From Paracoccaceae bacterium (lineage in GTDB: Bacteria > Pseudomonadota > Alphaproteobacteria > Rhodobacterales > Rhodobacteraceae), in assembly GCA_002709405.1 (NCBI GenBank), contig PAQV01000045.1:49885-113884 (forward strand): 64,000 bases of DNA, in the 5' to 3' direction. Below are positions 27,493 through 35,190 of the stretch, one piece after another. The notes beneath the pieces were generated by a model. The model saw nothing but the letters and a program-made list of their open reading frames with translations, did no database searches and had not been told where the DNA came from. The position numbers were made by a program, and so were the translations under genes. The first letter of the stretch is position 1, and every line of letters starts with the position of its first letter.

Positions 27493-28884
27493 TCAGCCGC
27501 CCAGAAGCCGGGGGACCATAAGCGTCAGACCGGGGATCGCCAGGATCAGAGCGACGCGCACCGCCTCGGCCCCAAGGAACGGCAGCACACCGCGAAAGAT
27601 CGTGGACATGGACGTGCCCTTGGCCAGTGATGCGATGATAAAGACGTTCAGGCCGACCGGTGGAGTGATTAGCCCCAGCTCGACCACGATCAGGGCCAAT
27701 ATCCCGAACCAGATCTTCAGGCTGTCGCTGTCCATCCCGAAGGCGGCGGTGTCGGCCGTGGCGTAATCTCCGCCGTTCAAAGTGATCAGCGTCGGCCAGA
27801 AGAACGGCACCACGACCAGGATCATCGCCAGGCTTTCCATGAAGCAGCCCAGGATCACAAAGATCACCAGCATCAGGATCAGCACCAGCATCGGGTCCAG
27901 TCCGCTAGTCGCGGCCCAGTCGCTTAGTGCCTGCGGCAGGCCGGTGCGGGTGAAGAAACCCTTCAGGACCTCGGCCCCGAACAGGATCAGGTAGATCATG
28001 CCGGCGGTGACGGCGGTGGCCCGGATCGCGCGCAGCAGGCCCGCCAGGCCAAGGCCCTCGCCAGTGAACCAGCGCAGCAGCAGGCCATAGACGGTGATCA
28101 CGAAGACCCCGATGGAGGCGGCCGGCGTCGGCGTGAACAGGCCAAAGCCCAGGCCCAGGATGATCGAGCCGAAGATCACGATGACCGGGATCAGGCGGCG
28201 CAGGGCGGTGCGGCGCGTCTTGGGTTCCATCGGCTTGGGACTGGGCGCGCTGGAGGGCGTCACGCGGACCGTGATCGCGATCACGACGATGAAGCCCATC
28301 ACCGCCAGAAGCCCCGGAACGATGGCCGCCTGGAACATCTTGAGGATCGAGCCCTCGACGATGATGGCATAGATCACCAGCGCCACCGAGGGCGGGATCA
28401 GGATGCCCAGCGTGCCGCCAGCGGCCAGCGCACCCGAGGCCAGGCGGGACGAATAGCCAAGCGCGCGCAATTCGGGCAACGCGACCTTGCCCATGGTGGC
28501 GGCGGTCGCCAGCGAGGACCCGCAGACCGCGCCGAACCCTCCGCAGGCCGCAACGGCCGCCATGGCAACGCCGCCCCGGATGCGGGTCATCAGCGCCTCG
28601 AGTCCCTTGAAAAGGTCCGAGGACAGACGCGCCTCGGCCGCGATGTAGCCCATCAGGACGAAGAGCGGCACGACCGACAGATCGTAATTGGCCACGTTTT
28701 CCCACAGCAGCGACTTGAACTGGCGCAGGTAGGGCACGAAGCGCACGAAGGGGACCGCAAGGCTCAGCGCATAGGTGCCGCCCACACCCACGAGGATCAT
28801 CGCGATGCCCACCGGCATGCGCAGAAGCAGCAGGGCGAAGAGGACGACAAGGCCGAGAACGCCGATGGTGATGGGATCAGGCAT
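27493..28884 (-). CDS. TRAP transporter large permease (DctM type)
   Basis: 463 aa integral membrane protein with about 12 spans, the ion-coupled translocation subunit of a tripartite ATP-independent importer. RMPVGIAMILVG, VPLFVLMGYIAAEA and LGCFMESLAMILVVVPFFWP are DctM hallmarks. I placed the start at the ATG at 28884, which overlaps the end of the small permease gene; the frame extends further upstream. Context (MarR regulator and MobA-like hydroxylase) suggests an aromatic acid substrate. Confidence 0.94.
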   Translation of the reverse strand: MPDPITIGVLGLVVLFALLLLRMPVGIAMILVGVGGTYALSLAVPFVRFVPYLRQFKSLLWENVANYDLSVVPLFVLMGYIAAEARLSSDLFKGLEALMTRIRGGVAMAAVAACGGFGAVCGSSLATAATMGKVALPELRALGYSSRLASGALAAGGTLGILIPPSVALVIYAIIVEGSILKMFQAAIVPGLLAVMGFIVVIAITVRVTPSSAPSPKPMEPKTRRTALRRLIPVIVIFGSIILGLGFGLFTPTPAASIGVFVITVYGLLLRWFTGEGLGLAGLLRAIRATAVTAGMIYLILFGAEVLKGFFTRTGLPQALSDWAATSGLDPMLVLILMLVIFVILGCFMESLAMILVVVPFFWPTLITLNGGDYATADTAAFGMDSDSLKIWFGILALIVVELGLITPPVGLNVFIIASLAKGTSMSTIFRGVLPFLGAEAVRVALILAIPGLTLMVPRLLGG

Positions 28885-29377
28885 GCTGTTCAAGCTCTCC
28901 ACGGATCTGGGCCAGCGCCACGAGGCCCCACAGCCCCATCGACACGATGCCGGGCAGGTAGAACGGCCAGACCGGCCAGCCAAGGACAGAGGTCACGGCC
29001 CCGTCGTCCCGCGCCTCTAAAAGGCCAAGGACCATCCAGTAGGCCAGGAACAGGGCCACGCCCGCGGTCAGCACCAGCCAGACCCGGTCGACGTTTTGCT
29101 GCACGGCCTGCGGCAGACGGTCCATCAGCAGATCGACCGAGACATGGCCCCGGTTGGCCTGGCAGAAGGGGAAGAACATCAGGGCGATGCCGCTGATCGC
29201 AAGCTGGACGAAATCCTCGTAGCCCGGCAGGCCCGTCACGTCCGCCCCGAAGGCCCCGGCGATGCGGTCCAGGATGAACGCGCCGGTGTTGGTCGTGGTA
29301 ACTGCCACGATCACGAAAAGGGCAAGGCCCGCCAGCAAGGCAAACAGATCCGCCGTGCGCCAGAGGATGGCGTTCAT
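28877..29377 (-). CDS. TRAP transporter small permease (DctQ type)
   Basis: 166 aa with four membrane spans and the DctQ motif VQLAISGIALMFFPFCQANRGHVSVD (shown here split: FFPFCQANRGHVSVDLL). Two adjacent ATG codons occur at 29380 and 29377; the second is better spaced from the AGGAGG site. It overlaps the large permease start by eight bases, and the binding-protein gene ends 64 nt upstream. Confidence 0.92.
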   Translation of the reverse strand: MNAILWRTADLFALLAGLALFVIVAVTTTNTGAFILDRIAGAFGADVTGLPGYEDFVQLAISGIALMFFPFCQANRGHVSVDLLMDRLPQAVQQNVDRVWLVLTAGVALFLAYWMVLGLLEARDDGAVTSVLGWPVWPFYLPGIVSMGLWGLVALAQIRGELEQHA

Positions 29378-29441
29378 CATGTCCTCCTTTATCCGTCCTG
29401 AAAGATGCGCGACGGGGCGCCCTGCCCCATCGCCGGCCGGT

Positions 29442-30470
29442 TTACTGCGCCGCTGCCGCGATGGCGGCGCGGGCGCCTTCGACCAGGGCGACCCCGTCGA
29501 TGCCTTTGGCGGCCACGTCGTCGATCCACTGCTGGACGACCTTCTCGCTGACCGCGTCGAACTTGGCGCCCTCTTCCTCGGACAGAACGATGCGTTCGAC
29601 CCCGGCGGCATCCAGCGCGGTGATCCCGGTCTCTTCAAAGCCCTCCCACAGGGCGCCCATCTGGGCTGCGACGGCCTTACCGGAATTGGCGTCGATGATG
29701 GCGCGCAGATCCTCGGGCAGGTCCTCGTAGATGTCCTTGTTCATGGCCAGCGTGAAGACCGAGGTGCCAAAGCGGTCGCCATCGGGAAGCTCGGTGGTGA
29801 ACTTGTCCAGTTCCTGCAGGTTCAGGGCGGGCACGATTTCGTAAGTCGTCAGCGCGCCGTCCACGACGCCCTTCGACATCGCCTCGGGCAGCGCGGGCAC
29901 CGGCAGGCCTACGGGCTCGGCGCCCATTTCGACGATCTCCCAGGCGCCGGTGCGGCTGGGCGTACGCAGTTTCATGCCCGCGACGTCGTCGAAGCTGCGC
30001 ACCGGTTTGGTGGCGCTGTGGATCAGGTTGCCCTGGTGGCTGTGCAGAAACAGGACCTTCACGTCCTTGAAGTCCTCTGCCAGCATGTCCAGCGAGGCGT
30101 TCAGCGCGATGGTCGTCTGCGTTGCCGACCCGGCATGGACCAGCGGCAGTTCGAACACCTCGCTGCGGGGAAAGACGCCCGGGGTATAGCCCAGGATCGT
30201 CCAGACGATATCGGCCGCCCCGTCGCGCACCTGGCCGTAGAGCTCGTTCGGCTTGCCCCCCATGGCCATCGAGGGCGCGATCTCGATCGCGATACGGCCG
30301 TCGCTTTCGGCCTCGATCTTCTCGGCCCAGGGCTCCAGCATGTCCTTGTGGGCGTTCGACACCGGCGGCAGGAAGTGATGCATGATCAGCGTGACATCCT
30401 GGGCCATGGCTGATCCGGCCAGCGTTGCAACGGCCGCGGCCGAGCACAGAAGTTTGGTAAATCCCGACAT
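29442..30470 (-). CDS. TRAP transporter substrate-binding protein (DctP type)
   Basis: 342 aa periplasmic protein. The signal peptide ends at AMA (residues 21-23). The family segments HHFLPPVSNAHKDMLEPWA, MKLRTPSRTGAWEIVEMGAEP and a late VVQQWIDDV follow. The organic-acid-contacting Arg of the LRTP motif is present. It is first in the TRAP operon, with a TTAATATGT..GCTTA..T motif 40 bp upstream of its start that is repeated in front of the hydroxylase gene. A hydroxybenzoate-type ligand is an inference from context. Confidence 0.93.
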   Translation of the reverse strand: MSGFTKLLCSAAAVATLAGSAMAQDVTLIMHHFLPPVSNAHKDMLEPWAEKIEAESDGRIAIEIAPSMAMGGKPNELYGQVRDGAADIVWTILGYTPGVFPRSEVFELPLVHAGSATQTTIALNASLDMLAEDFKDVKVLFLHSHQGNLIHSATKPVRSFDDVAGMKLRTPSRTGAWEIVEMGAEPVGLPVPALPEAMSKGVVDGALTTYEIVPALNLQELDKFTTELPDGDRFGTSVFTLAMNKDIYEDLPEDLRAIIDANSGKAVAAQMGALWEGFEETGITALDAAGVERIVLSEEEGAKFDAVSEKVVQQWIDDVAAKGIDGVALVEGARAAIAAAAQ

Positions 30471-30509
30471 CCGCTCCTCCTTCTGGATGACAACAGCCCA
30501 CGGGGGCCA

Positions 30510-30527
30510 TTAATATGTGAGCTTACT
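30510..30527. promoter_or_regulatory. putative MarR operator in dctP-marR intergenic region
   Basis: TTAATATGTGAGCTTACT matches 15-16 of 18 positions with the motif at 31217-31234 in front of the MobA-like gene. It lies between the divergent TRAP operon and marR genes. Shared sequence plus a MarR gene in between suggests a common regulator. Confidence 0.55.
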
Positions 30528-30691
30528 ATACCAAGGCCATGCAAGTTTGAGTCGATAGAAAAGTAAGACGTCTTTCTATTCTGCATAAGCTGTTGAATCT
30601 GAAGTTAACGTGCGCGAAGAACAGAGAGAGGACCGGGCCAAGTGCTGCAGGATGGCGGCGATGGACCGGTGGCAAGAGGGAGGACCGGAGC

Positions 30692-31123
30692 ATGAACGTT
30701 GATGAAATGGCAGGGCATCTGATCCGCCGGTTGCACCAGACCTCGGCACATGTTTTCGCCGTTCGGACAAAGGAAGCCGGGCTTGACGTCACACCGATCC
30801 AGTTCGCCGCCATGGACGCGATCCGGGCCGAACCGGGCATCGACCAGGCCGGGGTCGCCGCAAAGATCGCCTATGACCGGGCAACGATCGGCGGCGTCAT
30901 CGACCGGCTGGCCCAGAAGGGCTGGATCTCGCGCACTGTCAGCAAACGCGACCGCCGCGCCCGGGTCCTTGCCCTGACCGAGGACGGCGCCGCGATGTTC
31001 GACCGGGTGAAGCCCGTGGTCGTCGACCTGCAGTCCGATATCCTGCCGGGTCTCAGCGCCGACGAGCAGCTGCAGTTCCTGCACCTGGCCCGCAAGGCGA
31101 CCGCCACCGATACCGACAACTAA
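30692..31123 (+). CDS. MarR family transcriptional regulator (MobR-like)
   Basis: 143 aa winged-helix regulator from the ATG at 30692. Helix-turn-helix DQAGVAAKIAYDRATIGGVI and wing TVSKRDRRARVLALTEDG are clear. It sits between the TRAP operon and a 3-hydroxybenzoate 4-monooxygenase-like gene. In Comamonas, the MarR protein MobR represses mobA and responds to 3-hydroxybenzoate, which is a good precedent for this arrangement. Likely an autoregulating repressor; the effector is inferred. Confidence 0.92.
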   Translation: MNVDEMAGHLIRRLHQTSAHVFAVRTKEAGLDVTPIQFAAMDAIRAEPGIDQAGVAAKIAYDRATIGGVIDRLAQKGWISRTVSKRDRRARVLALTEDGAAMFDRVKPVVVDLQSDILPGLSADEQLQFLHLARKATATDTDN

Positions 31124-31216
31124 GCGCGTCGGGCGAATCGTTCCGACCGCCGGCGGGCCGCCAGCACGCCGGATCCGGGCCCGTAAATTCACATTATGAC
31201 AACGCCTTACAGGATT

Positions 31217-31269
31217 TTAATATGTATGCTTATTTATTATTGACCTGAATTAGTAAGCATAATTACTAT
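31217..31269 (+). promoter_or_regulatory. promoter and paired operator half-sites for the MobA-like gene
   Basis: A TTAATATGTATGCTTATT motif (31217-31234) and its inverted partner AGTAAGCATA (31252-31261) flank TTGACC (31240-31245). TACTAT at 31264-31269 is an 18-bp-spaced -10 candidate. The perfect arms are ATGCTTA (31226-31232) and TAAGCAT (31254-31260). The inverted arm sits between -35 and -10, a repressing position. The gene starts about 50 bp downstream. Confidence 0.6.
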
Positions 31270-31318
31270 CAGACCCGACGAGCCAAGGCTCGGGCCTGCA
31301 TGACGAGGAGGAGCGAGG

Positions 31319-33235
31319 ATGCAGTATTACCTGAACGGGTTTCGCGGGGGGGATCCGGATCTGCAGAACGCCTCGGCCAGCCGGCGCGAATATGGTGACT
31401 TTGCCCCCCTGCCCGACAAGGTCGATGTCCTGATCGCCGGGTGCGGCCCGGCGGGCCTGTGTCTGGCCGCCCAGCTGTCGCAATTCCCCGAGATCGACGT
31501 GATGATCGTCGAGCGCAAGCCCGGACCGATGGAAAAGGGCCAGGCGGACGGGGTGAACACCCGTTCGATGGAGATGTTCCAGGCCTTCGGCTTCGGCGAG
31601 ACGGTCAAGCGCGAAAGCTATTGGGTCAACCAGACCAATTTCTGGACGCCGGACCCGGCCAACCCCGCCCATGTGCGCCGTATCGGGCGGGTGCAGGACG
31701 TGGCCGACGACAGCTCGGAAATGCCGCACACGCTGATCAACCAGGCCCGCATCCACGAGCTGTTCCTTGACGTGATGCGCAAGGCGGCTCGGCGGATCCA
31801 GCCCGACTATGGCTGGTCGGTGCAGGACCTGGCCGTCGACACCACCACGGATGATCACCCGGTGACGGTCACGCTGGAGAACACCGGGGTCAACGCGGGC
31901 AACACCCGGACCGTGCGGGCCAATTACGTGGTCGGCTGCGACGGGGCGCGGTCCAACGTGCGCAAGGCCATCGGCGGCACGCTGCACGGGGATGCCGCGC
32001 ACCAGGCCTGGGGCGTCATGGACATCTTGGCGAACACCGATTTCCCCGACATCCGCCAGAAATGCATCGTCGCCTCGGCAACCGAGGGCAACGTGCTGAT
32101 CCTGCCCCGCGAGGGCGGCTACCTGTTCCGCATGTACGTGGAACTGGACAAGCTGAACCCCGACGAACGCGTCTCCAGCAAGAACCTGACCTCGGACCAC
32201 ATGATCGCGGCGGCCAACCGCATCATGACGCCCTACACGATCGACGTGAAAGAGGTGGTCTGGTGGTCCGTCTACGAGATCGGTCACCGCATGACCGACC
32301 GGTTCGACGATGTGCCCGAGGGCGAAAAGGCCGCGCGCACGCCGCGGGTCTTCACCGCCGGGGACGCCTGCCACACGCACAGCCCCAAGGCCGGCCAGGG
32401 CATGAACGTGTCGATGCAGGACAGCTTCAACCTGGGCTGGAAGCTGGCTCATGTGCTGCAGGGGCGCGCGGATGCCGCGCTGCTGCACAGCTACTCGTTC
32501 GAGCGCTGGCTGGAGGCCAAGCGCCTTGTCGACACCGACCACAAATGGGCGCGCATCATGTCGGCGCCTCCGGGCGAATCCGAGCTGGACGGAACGGACG
32601 TGCCACGCGTGCAGCAGCAGTTCATCGAGAACCTCGAATTCACCGGCGGGCTTGCGGTGCACTACGATCCCTCGGCCCTGATCGGCGGAGACGACCACCA
32701 GGCGCTGGCAGCGGGGCTGACCATCGGCAAGCGGTTCCACTCGGCACCGGTCGTGCGCCTGGCCGATGCCATGCAGATGCAGCTGGGCCATATCGCCCAG
32801 GCCGACGGGCGCTGGCGCCTTTATGCCTTTGCCGGGGCCGGCGACACCGGCCAGGGCGGCGGCGCGATCCATGCCCTGACCCGCTGGCTGGAGGCGGATC
32901 CCGGCTCGCCGGTTGTGCGTTTCACCCGCCCGGGCGAGGATATCGACAGCCTTCTGGACATCCGCGCGGTGTTCCAGCTGACCTTCGACGCCCTGGATTA
33001 CGGCGCGATGCCGTCGCTGCTGAAACCGCTCAAGGGCCGGCACGGGCTGCAGGACCACGAGAAGCTGTTCTGCACCGACCACAAGGGGATGGGCGACATC
33101 TACGACATGCGGGGCATCGACCGCGAGGGGGGCTGCATGGTGCTGGTCCGACCCGACCAATACGTGGCGCATGTCCTGCCATTGGACGACTACACCGCCC
33201 TGTCGGATTTTCTCTCGGGCATCTACGGCGCCTGA
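31319..33235 (+). CDS. mobA: 3-hydroxybenzoate 4-monooxygenase-like flavoprotein
   Basis: 638 aa class A flavin monooxygenase of the phenol 2-monooxygenase/MobA group, which makes protocatechuate from 3-hydroxybenzoate using NADPH and O2. FAD-binding GCGPAGLCLAAQL is near residues 41-53, the NAD(P)H/FAD motif GCDGARSNVRKAIGG in the middle, and FTAGDACHTHSPKAGQGMN near residue 345. A thioredoxin-like C-terminal domain (about 450-638) completes the family architecture. A GGAGCGAGG ribosome site precedes the ATG. Other phenolic substrates cannot be excluded, but MarR and TRAP neighbours fit uptake and hydroxylation of a hydroxybenzoate. Confidence 0.88.
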   Translation: MQYYLNGFRGGDPDLQNASASRREYGDFAPLPDKVDVLIAGCGPAGLCLAAQLSQFPEIDVMIVERKPGPMEKGQADGVNTRSMEMFQAFGFGETVKRESYWVNQTNFWTPDPANPAHVRRIGRVQDVADDSSEMPHTLINQARIHELFLDVMRKAARRIQPDYGWSVQDLAVDTTTDDHPVTVTLENTGVNAGNTRTVRANYVVGCDGARSNVRKAIGGTLHGDAAHQAWGVMDILANTDFPDIRQKCIVASATEGNVLILPREGGYLFRMYVELDKLNPDERVSSKNLTSDHMIAAANRIMTPYTIDVKEVVWWSVYEIGHRMTDRFDDVPEGEKAARTPRVFTAGDACHTHSPKAGQGMNVSMQDSFNLGWKLAHVLQGRADAALLHSYSFERWLEAKRLVDTDHKWARIMSAPPGESELDGTDVPRVQQQFIENLEFTGGLAVHYDPSALIGGDDHQALAAGLTIGKRFHSAPVVRLADAMQMQLGHIAQADGRWRLYAFAGAGDTGQGGGAIHALTRWLEADPGSPVVRFTRPGEDIDSLLDIRAVFQLTFDALDYGAMPSLLKPLKGRHGLQDHEKLFCTDHKGMGDIYDMRGIDREGGCMVLVRPDQYVAHVLPLDDYTALSDFLSGIYGA

Positions 33236-33463
33236 TCGGTTTCCTCAAGGCGCTGGCGTGCGCCGCGTCCGGGGTCCTTGCTGGCGCGGTGACGTCCGCC
33301 GGGAAAGCCTGGCGACAGTCGAGACCGCCCCATTTCGGTGTCCATGAAACCGGCAGCGCGCGCGCCCCGGAATTTTCCGCATGGTTTGGACAAGCATCTA
33401 TTTACAAGAAAGAAATTTGCGCCAAATGAAAAGACCAGTCCTCCGTCTGAATGGTGCATCGAA

Positions 33464-34072
33464 ATGTCGAAAAACACAGTTGCGGGCCTTGCCTCCTTTC
33501 GCAAGATAGCGATGGCAGCCTGCGTGGCGGTGGCAGGTTTTGCGGCCGGAAGCGCCAGCGCTGATGGCGAGTTCCTGCAGTTCGACCTGGCCGACGGCGC
33601 CAAGGACGGCGTGGTCTCTATCACGCGCGGACGGGTCAGCGTCGGCGCCACCTATTCACAATATGACGGTGGCAGTGCCGCGAACCTCGCGCTCACCTGG
33701 GCGATCCCCCTGGGACAGGCAGGCACCGTCAGGATCGGGCCCAGCTTTGGCCAGGCCTTCGGGGACAGCGGGGACGACGACCCCAGGTTCGGCGGCAAGG
33801 TCGTGTTCGAGCGCTGGTCTCCGGCGCCGTTCGGGCACCTGTTCCTGCTGGGCGAATACAACACGATCGACAACAATTACTTCGGGTTGGTGCAGACCGG
33901 GTTCGGGCAATCGGGCTTTGCCGCCGAGGTCACCGTGGGCGGCAGCGACAAGTACGAGGCGGTGACCGCCGGCCTGACCAAGCGCCTGGGCGACAGCCCG
34001 GTCTACCTTCGCGCAGGTTACAAGTTCATCGCCGAAACGGGCTTTGTCGGCCTGGCGATCAATACGTTCTGA
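33464..34072 (+). CDS. predicted small outer-membrane beta-barrel protein
   Basis: 202 aa from the ATG at 33464. A signal peptide (residues 1-34, ending ASA) precedes alternating beta-strand-like segments (RVSVGATYSQYDGG, GGKVVFERW, FGHLFLLGEYNT, VYLRAGYKFIAE). The protein ends in phenylalanine, as outer-membrane barrels do. Family not recognised; it resembles small barrels found beside polysaccharide genes (BcsS-like), but this is only a shape argument. It is 11 nt upstream of the Cache receptor gene and convergent with the glucan operon. Confidence 0.7.
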   Translation: MSKNTVAGLASFRKIAMAACVAVAGFAAGSASADGEFLQFDLADGAKDGVVSITRGRVSVGATYSQYDGGSAANLALTWAIPLGQAGTVRIGPSFGQAFGDSGDDDPRFGGKVVFERWSPAPFGHLFLLGEYNTIDNNYFGLVQTGFGQSGFAAEVTVGGSDKYEAVTAGLTKRLGDSPVYLRAGYKFIAETGFVGLAINTF

Positions 34073-34083
34073 GAGGGCATCGC

Positions 34084-35190
34084 ATGTCGAAAAGCACCGC
34101 CGACGGGCCAAAGGTCACCTTGGGCGCCGCGACCTATGGCTTCGTTCTGGCGTCGCTGCTGGTTCTTGCCGCGACGGCCGCTGCGGTATTCCTGGCGCGG
34201 TCCGAAACCGTGGTCGACGAAGCGCTGGATCTTGCCGTTCGGGCACGGACCAGCGCTGCGGGGGAAGGCTTTGCACGGTTGCTTCATGCCGACTGGATCG
34301 ACCTGAAATACCTGGCCGATGCCACGGGCGATACCGACGCCGAGGGGATCAGGAACCTGATGGACGGCATGCGCGGCGACGGAACGCGAATTTCGTGGAT
34401 CGGCTACGCGGATGCAAGCGGCACCGTGCGCGCGGCCGCGGACGGGTTGCTGGTGGGCGCCGACGTAGGCCAGCGGCCGTGGTTCCGAAACGGGCTGAAA
34501 TCGGGGTTTGCCGGCGATGTGCACGACGCGGTGTTGCTGGCGCAAAAGCTGCAACCGGACGGCGGAGACCCGCTGCGCTTCATCGACCTGGCCTTGCCGG
34601 TGCGCAATCCGGCCGGCGACGTGGTGGGCGTCGTGGGCATGCATATCGACGCGGGCTGGGCCGAGCGCACGCTTGCTGAATCCGGGCGGATGCTGGGGAT
34701 CGAACTGTACCTGATCGACCAGGCCGGATCGGTCGTGATGACCTCGGGCGGCGACTTGCCCGGCGCCGGCGAGGAACGCCTGCTGGCAGCCGCGCGGGCT
34801 GGGACCGAGACGTCGGGGCGCGCGATCTGGCCCGATGGCAAGGCCTATTTCACCGCCCTCGTGCCCACGGTCAGCTATGCCGATCTGCCCAGCTTCGGCT
34901 GGCGGCTGGCCGGCCGGATCAACGCAGAGGCCTTCCGGCCGGGGCTGTCGTCGCTGCTGGGCTCGGCCGCCTACGCGATCGGGATCGCCCTGGTCATCCT
35001 CGCGGTCATGACGCTGCTGTTCGTGCGCATCTTCGTCGGTCCGATCACCCGGCTGGCCAGTGATGCCGAAGCCTTTTCCCTGGGCCGGGACAGCTATCCA
35101 CCCGAACTGCAATCCACCCGCGAGGCCGCACAGCTGTCCACGGCGCTGGCCCGGCTCCAGGCCCGCCGCAGCCCTAGGTCCGGCCCGTGA
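34084..35190 (+). CDS. Cache-domain membrane receptor without output domain
   Basis: 368 aa. Membrane spans at about 16-37 and 296-318 flank a large periplasmic region with dCache features (WIGYADASGTVRAAADG, GQRPWFRNGL, DLALPVRNPAGDVVGVVGMHID). After the second span there is a HAMP-like start (GPITRLASDAEAFSLG) and then the protein ends, with no kinase, GGDEF or methyl-accepting domain. The 3' end overlaps the glucan synthase gene on the other strand by 17 bp. It may act through a partner protein. Confidence 0.85.
   Translation: MSKSTADGPKVTLGAATYGFVLASLLVLAATAAAVFLARSETVVDEALDLAVRARTSAAGEGFARLLHADWIDLKYLADATGDTDAEGIRNLMDGMRGDGTRISWIGYADASGTVRAAADGLLVGADVGQRPWFRNGLKSGFAGDVHDAVLLAQKLQPDGGDPLRFIDLALPVRNPAGDVVGVVGMHIDAGWAERTLAESGRMLGIELYLIDQAGSVVMTSGGDLPGAGEERLLAAARAGTETSGRAIWPDGKAYFTALVPTVSYADLPSFGWRLAGRINAEAFRPGLSSLLGSAAYAIGIALVILAVMTLLFVRIFVGPITRLASDAEAFSLGRDSYPPELQSTREAAQLSTALARLQARRSPRSGP

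Noticed and set aside
31250..33172. 640-aa minus-strand open frame
   Set aside because: Antisense of the MobA-like gene, with His/Val/Gly-rich shadow composition.
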